From Paenibacillus sp. V4I3 (GTDB lineage Bacteria > Bacillota > Bacilli > Paenibacillales > NBRC-103111): a stretch of DNA of 64,000 bases. Of the stretch, positions 34,966-43,998 are shown piece by piece. The stretch spans positions 7,933,501 to 7,997,500 of the forward strand of contig NZ_JAUSZA010000001.1 in assembly GCF_030817215.1 (NCBI RefSeq), written 5' to 3'. The notes under the pieces were generated by a model. The model saw only the letters and a list, made by a program, of their open reading frames with translations. It searched no databases and was not told the origin of the DNA. Position numbers and translations under genes: made by a program. Every line of letters starts with the position of its first letter. Position 1 is the stretch's first letter.

Positions 34966-35046
34966 TTATAGTTCTTCTCTTTCAGATAGAATGTTGAATT
35001 TGATGTCATTCGTTATTGCGGTTTCGTCATAAATAGTTTCATCCAT
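34966..35046 (-). CDS. possible 26-residue peptide upstream of the DUF4157 gene
   Basis: A short acidic ORF (MDETIYDETAITNDIKFN ... EREEL) with GAGGTG 11 bp upstream, ending 63 bp before the DUF4157 start. It may be a leader peptide or chance. The region from 35047 to 35392 is AT-rich and holds no other supported feature. Confidence 0.3.
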   Translation of the reverse strand: MDETIYDETAITNDIKFNILSEREEL

Positions 35047-35392
35047 ATTTATTTGAACACCTCATGCCATATAGTGAACTTATAAATTAATAATACCATT
35101 ATTTGGAACCATTATGTTTTAGATCAATGAAATTGGGCAATAAAAAAAGCACTGGTTAGGGTGCTTACTTGAACGATTCGATCCAAGGATACTTGTTCTT
35201 GTCATTTTACGCTCCTCCACTCCTACCAGGGAAAAGAATTTCATAAACCTAGCTACGCCGGTTGAGTTGAATATGTAGTTCTCAGAGGGGATATAGCATT
35301 AGTAGTAGTTGCATATCATAATTGAATATTTCAAAAAAAGCCCCCGTTTTCAGAGTCCACTGCAAAAGCCTGACTGTTGTATATTTCCACTA

Positions 35393-35482
35393 TACTGCCC
35401 GTTAGCGTAACAAAGGCAGCCGATCTTGCTGACCAGCTGCCTTCGTGTCATGATTGAACTATCGTGTCCCGTTAGCGTAACA
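35393..35482. repeat. class A hairpin element
   Basis: Left arm TACTGCCCGTTAGCGTAACA, stem AAGGCAGCCG/CAGCTGCCTT, right arm GAACTATCGTGTCCCGTTAGCGTAACAC. Both cores carry the same CGTAAC tail. Confidence 0.9.
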
Positions 35483-35507
35483 CTTGAACATACTTTTTTT
35501 GTTAATT

Positions 35508-36116
35508 TCACCCACCATGAAACACACCAATTACGGTTTCACCATCAACGTCATACAGCGGAATATCACGACCACCTGGCGATCTACTTTTCTGTATCGA
35601 AATGGCTTCCTCGGGTGATTTTGGTTGCTCACCGTCTATGTCTTTTTTCAGCACATATCCTTTTGTGCCATCCACACCTATAGCACTGATTAATTCAGGT
35701 TCCGTTTCTGGAGAGGTAGCATCTGTGGCAGAACCGTATGTCTGTCCGTTTTTATTTTTAGGATAGATCATATTCTTAGCGCCAATATGAAAAGAACCAA
35801 TTATGCTTTTTCCATCAACATCATACAATGGGACATCACGACCAGGTTCACCGAGATAATCTTTTTTCAGCAAATATCCTTTAATGCCATTCACACTTCC
35901 TGCATGGATTAAATCAGGTAGCATTTCAACGGAGGTGGCTTCTTCAGAAGAACCGTATGTCTTTCCATTTTCATTTTCAGGATAGTTAGGAGGATTTGTG
36001 TGGCTTTGATTAATCGTACTTTTAGCATATGTGCTTTGGAATGCCATTGCACCTCCCACTACACTAACGATAAAAACAACACCAATCAATATTCTGATGC
36101 CTTTAGAATACATCAT
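35508..36116 (-). CDS. secreted protein with two tandem repeats
   Basis: A 202-residue protein with an N-terminal membrane segment (IRILIGVVFIVSVVGGAMAF). The rest is two copies of a domain of about 70 residues. Each begins YPENENGKTYGS or YPKNKNGQTYGS, continues with KGYLLKKD or KGYVLKKD, and ends DVPLYDVDGKSIIGSFH or DIPLYDVDGETVIGVFH. The repeats differ enough that the duplication is not recent. I do not know a function; the family occurs in Bacillus and Paenibacillus as exported proteins. The start is one of two adjacent ATGs after GGGAG. Confidence 0.7.
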   Translation of the reverse strand: MMYSKGIRILIGVVFIVSVVGGAMAFQSTYAKSTINQSHTNPPNYPENENGKTYGSSEEATSVEMLPDLIHAGSVNGIKGYLLKKDYLGEPGRDVPLYDVDGKSIIGSFHIGAKNMIYPKNKNGQTYGSATDATSPETEPELISAIGVDGTKGYVLKKDIDGEQPKSPEEAISIQKSRSPGGRDIPLYDVDGETVIGVFHGG

Positions 36117-36219
36117 CACTTTGTTCACTCCCTAAAAGTTTCTCACACTTCACTCTATAGCCATTCGTTTCGTCCGTTCACTTCTTATACGACACCAAAT
36201 TATGGAAAGTTTCGCTGAA

Positions 36220-36240
36220 CTGCCCGTCCATCGGTTTAAT
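36220..36240. repeat. single left-type arm
   Basis: CTGCCCGTCCATCGGTTTAAT is a diverged arm. The hairpin that follows belongs to a terminator with T-run and not to the GGCTGCCG type. Confidence 0.5.
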
Positions 36241-36303
36241 CACCGTAATGTACCTAAACACAAAGTACAGTTTGACCACAAAATATACGCTCCGCCGCTA
36301 ACA

Positions 36304-36340
36304 AAAACTGACACCAACCATTCATTATGGCGGTGTCAGC
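36304..36340 (-). terminator. rho-independent terminator
   Basis: CTGACACC/GGTGTCAG with a TTTTTG run on the minus strand, 8 bp after the stop of the 36348 gene. Confidence 0.85.
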
Positions 36341-36347
36341 TTTTGGT

Positions 36348-37136
36348 TTACCCTATATTTTCTTCGGTGAATCCGTTAATGTAATATGCTTTGACAGTCC
36401 CATCTCTCAAACCAAAATACACAATGCTCATTAACTTCCCATCTGGCGACCAAGTAACGAAAACTTGCCCTTTTACATCTTGATTTTTAATGCCTTGTGT
36501 ATCAACTGTATCTGACGTTGTTTCGAATTTGTAGCCGTTTTTCGGCAAAACATCATAACGCCAAACTTTCCATTCTCCGGTTACAGCGTCTGTTACTTTT
36601 GTATATTTATCCCCGAACATCCCCTTTACTTGGTCTATTGTCAACTGAACTTCCATCGGCTTTCTTACATCATTACCAATCGTTTCATTTTTAGCAGGTG
36701 TTTTAACAGGCTCTGTGACAGAAGTTGTGGCGTTTTGTGGTTGTGCTTTCATACCTTTTAGTATTTCTAATTGTTTTGAATAAAGTTCAATAAGTGCATC
36801 GAGGTTTTGAGGTTTAGCATCCGTACCAGTTGTCGGTTGCAAGATAGCCACCTTTTTAGAATTATCCCAATCAGTATCAAGGTTTAGGATGTTGGCAATT
36901 TCACGAATAGGTACATATTGAGTTCCTTGATAATTAATACTTTGAGGAAGTCCGACCTTATCGCTCGCACCAAAGTAATTATCGCCCTTCAGTGTATCTC
37001 TGTTTTCATCAGCAAGGTGATAAGCAAATGGAACAACCTTGGCTTCTAGTTTGTATTCAGAGAACTGTGCCGCATAAACAGCAGTAGTAGTTATTAAAGC
37101 AACACCACATATCAAGCCAACAACCAACTTCTTCAC
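36348..37136 (-). CDS. copper-amine-oxidase-N (stalk) domain protein
   Basis: A 262-residue secreted protein: signal LVVGLICGVALITTTAVYAAQ, then a stalk domain around residues 65-105 (YQGTQYVPIREIANILNLDTDWDNSKKVAIL), a Pro/Thr-rich linker, and an unknown C-terminal domain (TWSPDGKLMSIVYFGLRDGTVKAYYING). Such stalk domains are abundant in Paenibacillus surface proteins. The start is a GTG after GGGAG; the ORF can be extended by three codons to a TTG. It ends in a clear terminator. Confidence 0.82.
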   Translation of the reverse strand: MKKLVVGLICGVALITTTAVYAAQFSEYKLEAKVVPFAYHLADENRDTLKGDNYFGASDKVGLPQSINYQGTQYVPIREIANILNLDTDWDNSKKVAILQPTTGTDAKPQNLDALIELYSKQLEILKGMKAQPQNATTSVTEPVKTPAKNETIGNDVRKPMEVQLTIDQVKGMFGDKYTKVTDAVTGEWKVWRYDVLPKNGYKFETTSDTVDTQGIKNQDVKGQVFVTWSPDGKLMSIVYFGLRDGTVKAYYINGFTEENIG

Positions 37137-37420
37137 CGTTATCAACTCCCATTGTTTCTCTTTTATTTACAGACGCTTGGTGCAAGTACAAAGTTTCGTA
37201 TCCTGGGAAGTTTTTACTTTCCACAATACGTATTCGCCATTTATGAAACTTATGGGGGCATTGAGAACGAATTTTCAATAAAACAAGTACATCATATTGC
37301 AGAAACCATTATTTCACGTAGATAATCATTCATAATACTTCCACTCGAAACATAATTCCGTGTTTTGTTATGTCCCGTTCCTGCCCTAGCATAAAATAGC
37401 CGTTTTGCCACCACGCTCTA

Positions 37421-37440
37421 CTGCCCGTTAGCTTAATGAC
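37421..37440. repeat. single left-type arm
   Basis: CTGCCCGTTAGCTTAATGAC matches the left-arm consensus exactly. No hairpin or right arm follows within 60 bp. Confidence 0.75.
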
Positions 37441-37911
37441 CCGACCAGTCTAATACTTATTTCCTAGGCTACGACCAAGCCCCTGTAATGAAGCTGTGGC
37501 GAGTATGATGGGCATAAAAAAGCACCATCTAATAATGATGCTTGATGGTGTAGCACCGCGACATACTATATGGAACTTCTCTTTTATATGAACCCTGATT
37601 TCAAGTTCTTCGAGTGAACCATACCTTATATATAAATTTGCCTTCAGACTAAACTTTGTCAGCATGAGCATGGAATCGGTCTATGTTAGCTAAGTAAAAA
37701 GTAACACATATGCGGCTTTCTCGTCAGGAGTTGTATATCCATCAAACGCACCCATATTTATGTCATTGCTTATAGAATGCCCTCATTCTTCTGCCTCCCA
37801 AAGAGTATCAAAAATCATGGTGTCTTGTTTACAGTTTGATTCATGCCAAATGGTACTCAAATTAAACCTCCTTCAAAAAAACCTGAACCTCTCATGAAAT
37901 CCATGTTTTAT
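37441..37911. other. region with a decayed gene fragment
   Basis: On the minus strand near 37690-37810 two pieces, IFDTLWEAEE and NDINMGAFDGYTTPDEKAAYV, look like parts of a lost gene, split by a stop. A 73-codon minus-strand ORF (37450-37671) has no ribosome site or family. No intact gene is supported. Confidence 0.4.
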
Positions 37912-38760
37912 TTACTTATTTGATTGTATTTCAATTTTTACCACTGAAGCTTGACCAGGGTAACTTAGAAAGGTAATACCCACTGACCATGCCTTAACCT
38001 GTTGACCAATGGATAAGTCGCTAAATACCTGTAACTGTTTACTATCCTTTACAACTATTTTTCCATCTTCAGTTAAAGTGACCCAAGTCGCATCTGGATT
38101 ATCACTATTCCCTACCTTGTTTTCGTGATTTTCAATAAGAACTTTTTTATTGACCTTATCAGTTTTGATGATTTCGCCTATAATATTGGCTTCTTGTCTA
38201 CAACATTGAATAACTTCAAGTTTCAAGGGAAACTCCTGACCAACAAATTTAAACAGTGATTTTTTAATTGAATTTATTTCTTCCCCAGACAGATTTTTTT
38301 CAAATTCACCAAACTTTCTAATCTCTACTTCGAGATGTTCTTGAGTTGAACCAACAGACATTAACCTAATGGAATATGTTCGCCCTAATTCATCCCAGTA
38401 ATTTCTTAACTTTTCCTGAATTACTCGCAATTCTTCACTCGTAAATTCTTTTTGTTTTGTGGTTACACTTTCACCATTAGCAGATGTTATCGCAATGGTT
38501 TTCGTAGCCTCATTCCACTGGACTTCTCCGCCTGTTGCCTCAACTACTGCTTTAACTGGAAGATACGATGTGCCATTAAGAATGACTGGAGTTAGTACGA
38601 CACCATCACTGTCTTTGGGTACCCAAGCGTTATTATTGAGTGTAAATTTGAAATCATGGTTTAAGTATGCCTGGATGCTTTCCACACCTCCTGACGCATA
38701 GCTGGTAATCCCAAATGCCATAATGCAGGCACTTATAACCGCAATTTTCTTCCATCTCAT
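37912..38760 (-). CDS. stalk-domain protein with DUF3221-like C-terminal domain
   Basis: A 282-residue secreted protein: signal IAVISACIMAFGITSYASGG, stalk domain around residues 55-95 (ILNGTSYLPVKAVVEATGGEVQWNEATKTIAI), a helical middle, and a C-terminal beta domain (ATWVTLTEDGKIVVKDSKQLQ, then GQQVKAWSVGITFLSYPGQASV) like DUF3221. The related lipoprotein at 55180 has the same end domain. Its ligand is unknown. Single gene between repeat arms. Confidence 0.78.
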   Translation of the reverse strand: MRWKKIAVISACIMAFGITSYASGGVESIQAYLNHDFKFTLNNNAWVPKDSDGVVLTPVILNGTSYLPVKAVVEATGGEVQWNEATKTIAITSANGESVTTKQKEFTSEELRVIQEKLRNYWDELGRTYSIRLMSVGSTQEHLEVEIRKFGEFEKNLSGEEINSIKKSLFKFVGQEFPLKLEVIQCCRQEANIIGEIIKTDKVNKKVLIENHENKVGNSDNPDATWVTLTEDGKIVVKDSKQLQVFSDLSIGQQVKAWSVGITFLSYPGQASVVKIEIQSNK

Positions 38761-38869
38761 TTTTATTCACCTTCCAGAAATATTTCTTTTTCAAGCAATA
38801 ATCAAGGAGCAAGATGCTTCAACATTAATACGGTAATTGCTGGGAAATGTTGCATCCATGTTGAAGAAT

Positions 38870-38962
38870 CCTGCCCGTTACTTAAACGGACAACGGCAGC
38901 CAATCGTGTGCTGGCTACCGTCGTGTTGGTTATGGAACTATCGTTTCTTCGTTAGCGTAATG
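38870..38962. repeat. class A hairpin element
   Basis: Left arm CCTGCCCGTTACTTAAACG, stem ACGGCAGCC/GGCTACCGT, right arm GGAACTATCGTTTCTTCGTTAGCGTAATG. Confidence 0.88.
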
Positions 38963-38997
38963 TACTTGGATTGGATGAGGACACTATCTTCTAATCA

Positions 38998-39393
38998 TCA
39001 ACCTATTGCAGCCAGTAAATCATCCTTGTCGTCTTTTTTCAAAAGAGTCACATTGCTTTGTGTAACCCTAAATTTCCATAAGCTACTCACTCTTATATCA
39101 TTCACCTTATAGTTCCAATCTTTGATAAGGGTAACTTCGTATGTTTCTTTATCAATCAATTTAACACTCGTTGTTAACTTTAAATTGGTTGTATTTCCAT
39201 ACATACCACCTATCGTGACCTTCATATTTCTGCTTCCATTTCGTTTTGGAAAATCAACAAATAAATGTGGGTCATTTAACTCATGTATCTTGGCTAAAGT
39301 ATATTTTACGGCATCCGATTCACTAAACGAGTTACTGCAAGCTGCTGATACAAATAAGCTAATAACAGTAATAATATACAATGCAATTTTCAT
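38998..39393 (-). CDS. small lipoprotein
   Basis: A 131-residue protein with a lipoprotein signal (ITVISLFVSAAC, then SNSFSES). The mature part is a beta-rich domain with MKVTIGGMYGNTTNLKLTTSV and SLWKFRVTQSNVTLL. It is probably anchored on the outer face of the membrane. No family is recognised. AAAGGGATG precedes the ATG. The stop lies about 35 bp from a right arm, as usual for this array. Confidence 0.65.
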   Translation of the reverse strand: MKIALYIITVISLFVSAACSNSFSESDAVKYTLAKIHELNDPHLFVDFPKRNGSRNMKVTIGGMYGNTTNLKLTTSVKLIDKETYEVTLIKDWNYKVNDIRVSSLWKFRVTQSNVTLLKKDDKDDLLAAIG

Positions 39394-39507
39394 TTAGTTC
39401 ATCCCTTTCCATACACTTTCACTTTTCTATATGTATGGACAGAACACTACATTTAAAACATTTGCATGGAATATTCACTTTCTACAAAGATGAATTATTT
39501 AACTATA

Positions 39508-39583
39508 CTGCCCATTAGCCATCCATGCATCCCTCGAACTGCACCACAGAGCATGAAAGTTTATTCGTTCTTTCATGGTAGTA
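39508..39583. repeat. class D element, copy 1 of 2
   Basis: CTGCCCATTAGCC followed by ATCCATGCATCCC, CTGCACCACAGAGCAT and TTCGTTCTTTCATGGTAG. A close copy is at 63239. It lies upstream of the plus-strand PadR gene. Confidence 0.8.
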
Positions 39584-39684
39584 GATTGCACTTTTTTCTA
39601 TTATTTGCCAAAACAAAAGTAATTCGCTATACTAATACCTAGATAATCGATGCATAAGTAAACTATACATAGAAAGGAGCATTT

Positions 39685-40020
39685 ATGAAAATTAGCAAGG
39701 AACTTATGAAAGGTAGTACTATCATCCTAATACTAACGCTTTTGAACCGTAAGGACATGTATGGGTATGAAATGACCAAAGAGATGGAAACGCACACAGA
39801 CGGTGTTTTTACCTTGAAGGAGGGGACTCTGTACCCCATTCTTCATTCCCTTGAATCAGATAAATACGTGGAAGCCTACTGGAATGAGAAGGATGGCCGA
39901 AAGCGAAAATATTATCGTATTACAAAGAGCGGCAAAGATGAACTCAGACTTAAAATGGAGGAATGGACGCTGTTTCGCAGCACTGTCGACCGTGTTATAG
40001 GGGAGGGCTGCATGTTATGA
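39685..40020 (+). CDS. PadR-family regulator
   Basis: 111 residues with the PadR fold: LMKGSTIILILTLLNRKDMYGYEMTKEM, then KEGTLYPILHSLESDKYVEAYW and RKRKYYRITKSGKDEL. The ribosome site GAAAGGAG is strong. Its ATGA overlap with the next gene shows translational coupling. PadR genes are often paired with membrane proteins carrying a HAAS-like prefix, as here and in the operon at 13145. The ligand is unknown. Confidence 0.9.
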   Translation: MKISKELMKGSTIILILTLLNRKDMYGYEMTKEMETHTDGVFTLKEGTLYPILHSLESDKYVEAYWNEKDGRKRKYYRITKSGKDELRLKMEEWTLFRSTVDRVIGEGCML

Positions 40021-41372
40021 ATCCGATTCGATATCAGGAAGACGTCAAAGAGTTCTTGAAGCAGGTCTGCTCACATATTCGAGCTAAAGAAGTTCATCAT
40101 GAAGTGCAAATGGAGCTGGAGGGTCATTTACAAGATATCATTGAAGAGAAATTAGACAGAGGGATTGCGTTAAATACCGCCATAAAAGAAGCGATCACCC
40201 AGATGGGAGCTCCCGAGCTTATCGGTGCTCAGTTTCATAAGGTACATCGCCCACGGACTGATTGGAAGCTGCTTGGGCTTCTGTCCTTCTTCATACTGTT
40301 TGGGCTTGTCGCCGTTTTTACCGCTCAGGCTTCACTTGTCCAGCATCTAGGTTTCTCTTCAATTGGATTGAAACAAGTCATCTATGTTTGTGTTGGCGGA
40401 CTTCTTATGCTTGGAATCCGCTTGTTCAATTATCAGAAATTAGCATCCTATTCCTGGGCCTTATATATCGGTACGCTGATCTTACTGGTTTACTCCATAG
40501 CTACAGGTTACCGAATAAACGGCATGGATGGCTATTTGCAATTGGGTAGATTCGTCGTGAATGTTGTTTCCATTTCTCCTTATTTGTTTCTATTGTCATT
40601 AGCGGGAATTTGGACGGATAAACCTACTAACAAATTAACTGAATCATGGATAAAGTCAATTGCGCGGTCGCTGTGGTTGAACTTGGGTGTTCTTTTAATA
40701 CCGTGTGTCATTTTCTTAAAGGTACACTCTCTCACGGATTTTATCTTGTTTTTCTTAGGATCTGCTTCAGTGCTTCTTACGCTAAAGAAAAGACGCAGCA
40801 TTCTAATTACACACGTGAGCTCGATATTCGGTTCCGCAATCTTTTATTTGTTAACCTCGCGCCATCGATCTAATTCGCTTGATCGCTGGATGGCCTTTTT
40901 AAAACCCAAAGAAGATACACAAGGGTTTAATTATGTACTGACACAATCCAAAGAAGCCATCGCATCCGCTAGCTGGTGGGGACATGGCTATGGTACTCCC
41001 TTACCTACTTTACCTGAACTTCATTCCAATATGATGTTCGCCTTTTTGATCTATTGCTTCGGCTGGATTGCCGGTATTCTCATCTTCCTGATGGTTATCC
41101 TATTTATTTTCCATTCCTTGCAAATCAGCGGCAAAATCCGAGACACTTATGGGAAAGCCCTGCTTTCAGGACTACTCACACTATTCGTGATCCAGTTTAT
41201 TTGGCCTATGCTGATGTCTTTCGGTTGGGCACCTCTAAGTGCTTTCTCACTTCCCTTTGTCAGCTATAACGGCACGCTTGTCATCTTTCAGTTTGCAGCC
41301 ATCGGTCTAATTCTTAGCGTGTATCGGCGTAAGGATTTACTAGGTGTACAAACAAACAGACAAACCCAATAA
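40017..41372 (+). CDS. FtsW/RodA/SpoVE-family protein with HAAS-like prefix
   Basis: About 451 residues. The first 85 (VKEFLKQVCSHIRAKEVHHEV, then LEGHLQDIIEEK) form a helical HAAS-like prefix. The rest has about ten membrane segments of the SEDS family, with conserved-looking GYGTPLPTLPELHSNMMFAF and the final AFSLPFVSYNG, which match the SEDS signature near the C terminus. SEDS proteins polymerise peptidoglycan; the catalytic Asp cannot be assigned with certainty. Start ATG at 40017; the longer ORF from 39963 lies inside padR. Control by PadR suggests an envelope-stress role. Confidence 0.85.
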   Translation: MNPIRYQEDVKEFLKQVCSHIRAKEVHHEVQMELEGHLQDIIEEKLDRGIALNTAIKEAITQMGAPELIGAQFHKVHRPRTDWKLLGLLSFFILFGLVAVFTAQASLVQHLGFSSIGLKQVIYVCVGGLLMLGIRLFNYQKLASYSWALYIGTLILLVYSIATGYRINGMDGYLQLGRFVVNVVSISPYLFLLSLAGIWTDKPTNKLTESWIKSIARSLWLNLGVLLIPCVIFLKVHSLTDFILFFLGSASVLLTLKKRRSILITHVSSIFGSAIFYLLTSRHRSNSLDRWMAFLKPKEDTQGFNYVLTQSKEAIASASWWGHGYGTPLPTLPELHSNMMFAFLIYCFGWIAGILIFLMVILFIFHSLQISGKIRDTYGKALLSGLLTLFVIQFIWPMLMSFGWAPLSAFSLPFVSYNGTLVIFQFAAIGLILSVYRRKDLLGVQTNRQTQ

Positions 41373-41375
41373 TTG

Positions 41376-41517
41376 GAAAACAGCGTCAGCTAGGGACGAG
41401 AAAATAATTAAAGTCCTAGACTGCCGCTGTCTTATTAAACGATAGTTCTTCGTTGAACATGCTACCGATTAGCCGGAAGCCTGTTGTCGTTGTACTATCG
41501 TTCTCCGTTAGCGCAAT
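41376..41517. repeat. tandem class F and class A elements
   Basis: First AACAGCGTCAGCTAGGGACG...AGTCCTAGACTGCCGCTGT with TAAACGATAGTTCTTCGTTG, then an AGCCGGAAGCCTG piece and the right arm GTACTATCGTTCTCCGTTAGCGCAATG. The first part is like the element at 12506. Confidence 0.8.
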
Positions 41518-41668
41518 GACTTATGATACGGTTCACCGCGCTGTCTTTAACGGCAAGTATTGAAAAAGCCATTCCTTAGCAGGATGACTTTTCCTATGCA
41601 ACCATGTCGTAATTTAACTAACGTTTTCCGGTAGAACACGGGTAATCTTTAAAATAAGACATGTTCTC

Positions 41669-42151
41669 CTAGTCCCGGTTTACTCCGAAGGCAAATGTTT
41701 GTTTATACTTTCTGCCTTGAATTTTTATACCGTTTTTAGTTGTTGGTGAATCCTCCCAAGATATAACAATCTCTACTTGATCAGCTTTGACCGATACTGG
41801 AAAATTTTTATGTTGAAATGCAACCTTTCCATGTTCAACAATTCCAAGGGGATTCGAAAATAGTCCATATTTCGTGGGCGAATTTGGATCATTCCTGTAC
41901 GCCTCAACTATTACGTTATTTAGTGTTTCACCGGTATTTGTTATTACTAAACTATACATATTAGCAATATCAGACTTAGGTTTTGCCATATCCTTTTCGT
42001 CCAAAATGGGATTACCAATCTGAACCGACCATTGTTCTGTACTTTTTATATACGGATCTGGCACTTTGAGTTTTTGAGCTTCTACATTGTTTACTAAATT
42101 AAACGATAAGCAAAAAAACACAAGCATAAAGCAAATTATTTTCTGATACAT
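41669..42151 (-). CDS. secreted hypothetical protein
   Basis: About 160 residues: signal IICFMLVFFCLSFNLVNNVEA, then a beta-sandwich-like mature part with MYSLVITNTGETLNNVIVEAY, GKVAFQHKNFPVSV and VEIVISWEDSP. The pattern is that of an Ig-like or DUF4352-type fold, but I cannot assign a family. The start is MYQKII after TGGAGGTTAA; the ORF extends eight codons further without need. Single gene between elements. Confidence 0.62.
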   Translation of the reverse strand: MYQKIICFMLVFFCLSFNLVNNVEAQKLKVPDPYIKSTEQWSVQIGNPILDEKDMAKPKSDIANMYSLVITNTGETLNNVIVEAYRNDPNSPTKYGLFSNPLGIVEHGKVAFQHKNFPVSVKADQVEIVISWEDSPTTKNGIKIQGRKYKQTFAFGVNRD

Positions 42152-42279
42152 ATTTAACCTCCATTTACTTTTCAAATATAACTTTAGTATGGTGTGTGGG
42201 TTAAAAAATAATTCCTAAAAAAGTAAACTCCAGAAGTATGATTCATCTATTGTAATTACTGCAAATCAACTTGAAGTAA

Positions 42280-42348
42280 CCTGCCCGAAAGTGAAAAAAA
42301 GGCTGCATTGTCGGCAGCCTCAAGCGAGCTATCGTTCCCTTTGACGAG
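42280..42348. repeat. class A element with degenerate arms
   Basis: CCTGCCCGAAAGTGAAA, stem AGGCTGC/GGCAGCCT, then GAGCTATCGTTCCCTTTGACG; both cores have lost GTTAG. Confidence 0.75.
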
Positions 42349-42399
42349 AACCAAACTTCATCGGATACTAATTGTCGGGGTACATTGGCAGATGACATT

Positions 42400-42591
42400 T
42401 TATTCTAAGTCATTTCGGGGATGCGGATTAATCGGCGGATATAAGAATTGATTATCGAATTGATTATCTTTCTTCGGATCATAATCATCAGGATTTTGGT
42501 TTTCATCTGGCATCTCAGCAGCAGTCATAGCCGACATAGCTTCAAAGCTCACGAAGTCTTCGACTTCATCAAACTGGTTGTTTTCTGTCAT
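42400..42591 (-). CDS. small acidic hypothetical protein
   Basis: 63 residues, strongly acidic and rich in Asn, Asp and Pro (MTENNQFDEVEDFVSFE, then PDENQNPDDYDPKKDNQF). It lacks a hydrophobic segment and looks intrinsically disordered. The start is MTENNQ, with AAGGAGAC upstream. The composition recalls small spore or antitoxin-like proteins, but no family is recognised. It is the sole gene of its unit. Confidence 0.55.
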   Translation of the reverse strand: MTENNQFDEVEDFVSFEAMSAMTAAEMPDENQNPDDYDPKKDNQFDNQFLYPPINPHPRNDLE

Positions 42592-42734
42592 TGCAAGTCT
42601 CCTTAAGGTGGATTTCATTACTAGGCAATTATTCGCCTCATATTTACTTTTTATTCAGGAATTCAAGGAAGCAAAGTCCCCCGTCTGCACAATAATTTAG
42701 TTTATTATTACCGCTTGATTCCTTTTCCACTAAA

Positions 42735-42812
42735 CTGCTAACGAAACGAGGCTGCCGTTTGCCGGCAGCCTCGTTTCGTTCTGTTTGAGCTAAAGTTCCC
42801 CGTTAGCGTAAT
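42735..42812. repeat. class A element with long perfect hairpin
   Basis: AACGAAACGAGGCTGCCG and CGGCAGCCTCGTTTCGTT pair perfectly over 18 bp with a TTTGC-like loop, followed by GAGCTAAAGTTCCCCGTTAGCGTAAT. The left arm is reduced to CTGCTAACG. Confidence 0.9.
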
Positions 42813-42827
42813 AAGAAGTATAGTTGA

Positions 42828-43328
42828 TTATATCTTCTTGAGGGTAAATAGCCTTTCTAATGTATCTGAAAGTATCTCATGTTGGCGTTCTACTTCGTTT
42901 ATTCCTTCCTTTACTTTTAGGATACATCTTAATAATACTTCATCCGATACCCCTAAATTAATCTCTTCAATCAGTTCATTTGCTTGAAGTTGGACCTCAA
43001 AATTGCCTGTTATCAAATGGTAAACCAGTGTCTCTAAATGTGGAGAACAATCAAATGGTTTTAGTGCAAACAACAAAGTACCTCTTGCTCCCAATGTTTT
43101 TGGGTGATTTATCATATCTATCAGAGGTTCAACGGCTTTATCGTTCCCAATATCACTTAACGTAATTGCAATAGAATTTCTCAAGATATTATTCTCAGTG
43201 CTTTTTAAATATTCTATAAGAAGAGGAATGGCCTCTTGTAGTTTATTTCTGCCTATCTCCTCAAACATACTTTCAACTGTATCCATGTTGTTACTTACTA
43301 TTGCTTCTCGTAATAAATCTAAATCCAC
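42828..43328 (-). CDS. HEAT-repeat protein
   Basis: About 166 residues of helical repeats. VSNNMDTVESMFEEIGRNKLQEAIPLLIEYL, NILRNSIAITLSDIGNDKAVEPLIDMI and HLETLVYHLITGNFEVQLQANE are HEAT/PBS-lyase-like units. Such proteins usually mediate protein contacts. The start taken is GTG (VDLDLLREA) with AGGAGGCTGG upstream; an ATG-headed ORF begins 54 bp earlier but lacks a ribosome site. Single-gene unit. Another HEAT protein with a membrane front lies at 55943. Confidence 0.72.
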   Translation of the reverse strand: MDLDLLREAIVSNNMDTVESMFEEIGRNKLQEAIPLLIEYLKSTENNILRNSIAITLSDIGNDKAVEPLIDMINHPKTLGARGTLLFALKPFDCSPHLETLVYHLITGNFEVQLQANELIEEINLGVSDEVLLRCILKVKEGINEVERQHEILSDTLERLFTLKKI

Positions 43329-43395
43329 GATTTTATCCAGCCTCCTTATGTCAGTTGTACGATTTTTATTATAACACTGCATTTTGCTGTTCTAA

Positions 43396-43483
43396 ACTCC
43401 CGTTGCTCCAACTGATAACGGCAGCCGATCGTGTGCCGGCTGCCGTTGATTGTGATTGAACTATAGTTCCTCGTTAGTTGAAC
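43396..43483. repeat. class A hairpin element
   Basis: Left arm ACTCCCGTTGCTCCAAC, stem AACGGCAGCCG/CGGCTGCCGTT, right arm GAACTATAGTTCCTCGTTAGTTGAAC. Its right core starts the duplicated unit copy B. Confidence 0.9.
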
Positions 43484-43998
43484 GCCGAACTAACTTCAAT
43501 CACGTTTCCTTATGAATAATTTTATATAAGCCATATAACAGCATCACCAACACCACTAGCAATATTGCTTCAAACAGCAAACCTTTAAATCCAAAATAAT
43601 GTTGGCTATAAACGGATACCACAACAATCGCTGTTATCGATATATTTAAAAAAGTTGTTGACATAAAAAGACTTCCTGACGTTATGATTCTGCGGATTTT
43701 ACCTGCTATGATAAGGGTAAACAATAGTGCCACTAAAAATATAACATCTGGGGAATTTGTCTCTAATTCATTTTTGTGAAATCTATAGCCAGTAATCGCT
43801 AAAATCAAAATTGTAATTGCAGGGATGAAAATGATGTTTATCCACCTGAATGCCTTATTCCAAAATCCATCCATAAGAACTCCCTTATAAATTTTTTATA
43901 TATACATTTTCACCATATGTTATTCAATTATTCTGCCCGATAGTTGAACAGGCCGCCGATGAAGAAGCCGGCAGCCTGTTCGTCATTGTGCTATCGTT
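43472..43998. repeat. duplicated cassette-like unit, copy B
   Basis: 527 bp matching 19701-20227. The sequences outside differ: before it TATAGTTCCT here against TATCGTTATC in copy A, and after it AC-CCGTTAG here against T-CCGTTAG. Confidence 0.95.
43500..43874 (-). CDS. four-segment membrane protein, copy B
   Basis: A 124-residue membrane protein with hydrophobic segments IIFIPAITILILAITGY, IFLVALLFTLIIAGKI, FLNISITAIVVVSVYS and LLFEAILLVVLVMLLYGLY, ending IIHKET. No family is recognised. It is the intact version of the truncated gene at 19831. The ATG has AGGGAG upstream. The stop lies about 20 bp from the right core, within the duplicated unit. Confidence 0.75.
   Translation of the reverse strand: MDGFWNKAFRWINIIFIPAITILILAITGYRFHKNELETNSPDVIFLVALLFTLIIAGKIRRIITSGSLFMSTTFLNISITAIVVVSVYSQHYFGFKGLLFEAILLVVLVMLLYGLYKIIHKET

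Noticed and set aside
37450..37671. 73-codon minus-strand ORF
   Set aside because: No ribosome site, mixed composition and overlap with an inverted repeat; probably chance.
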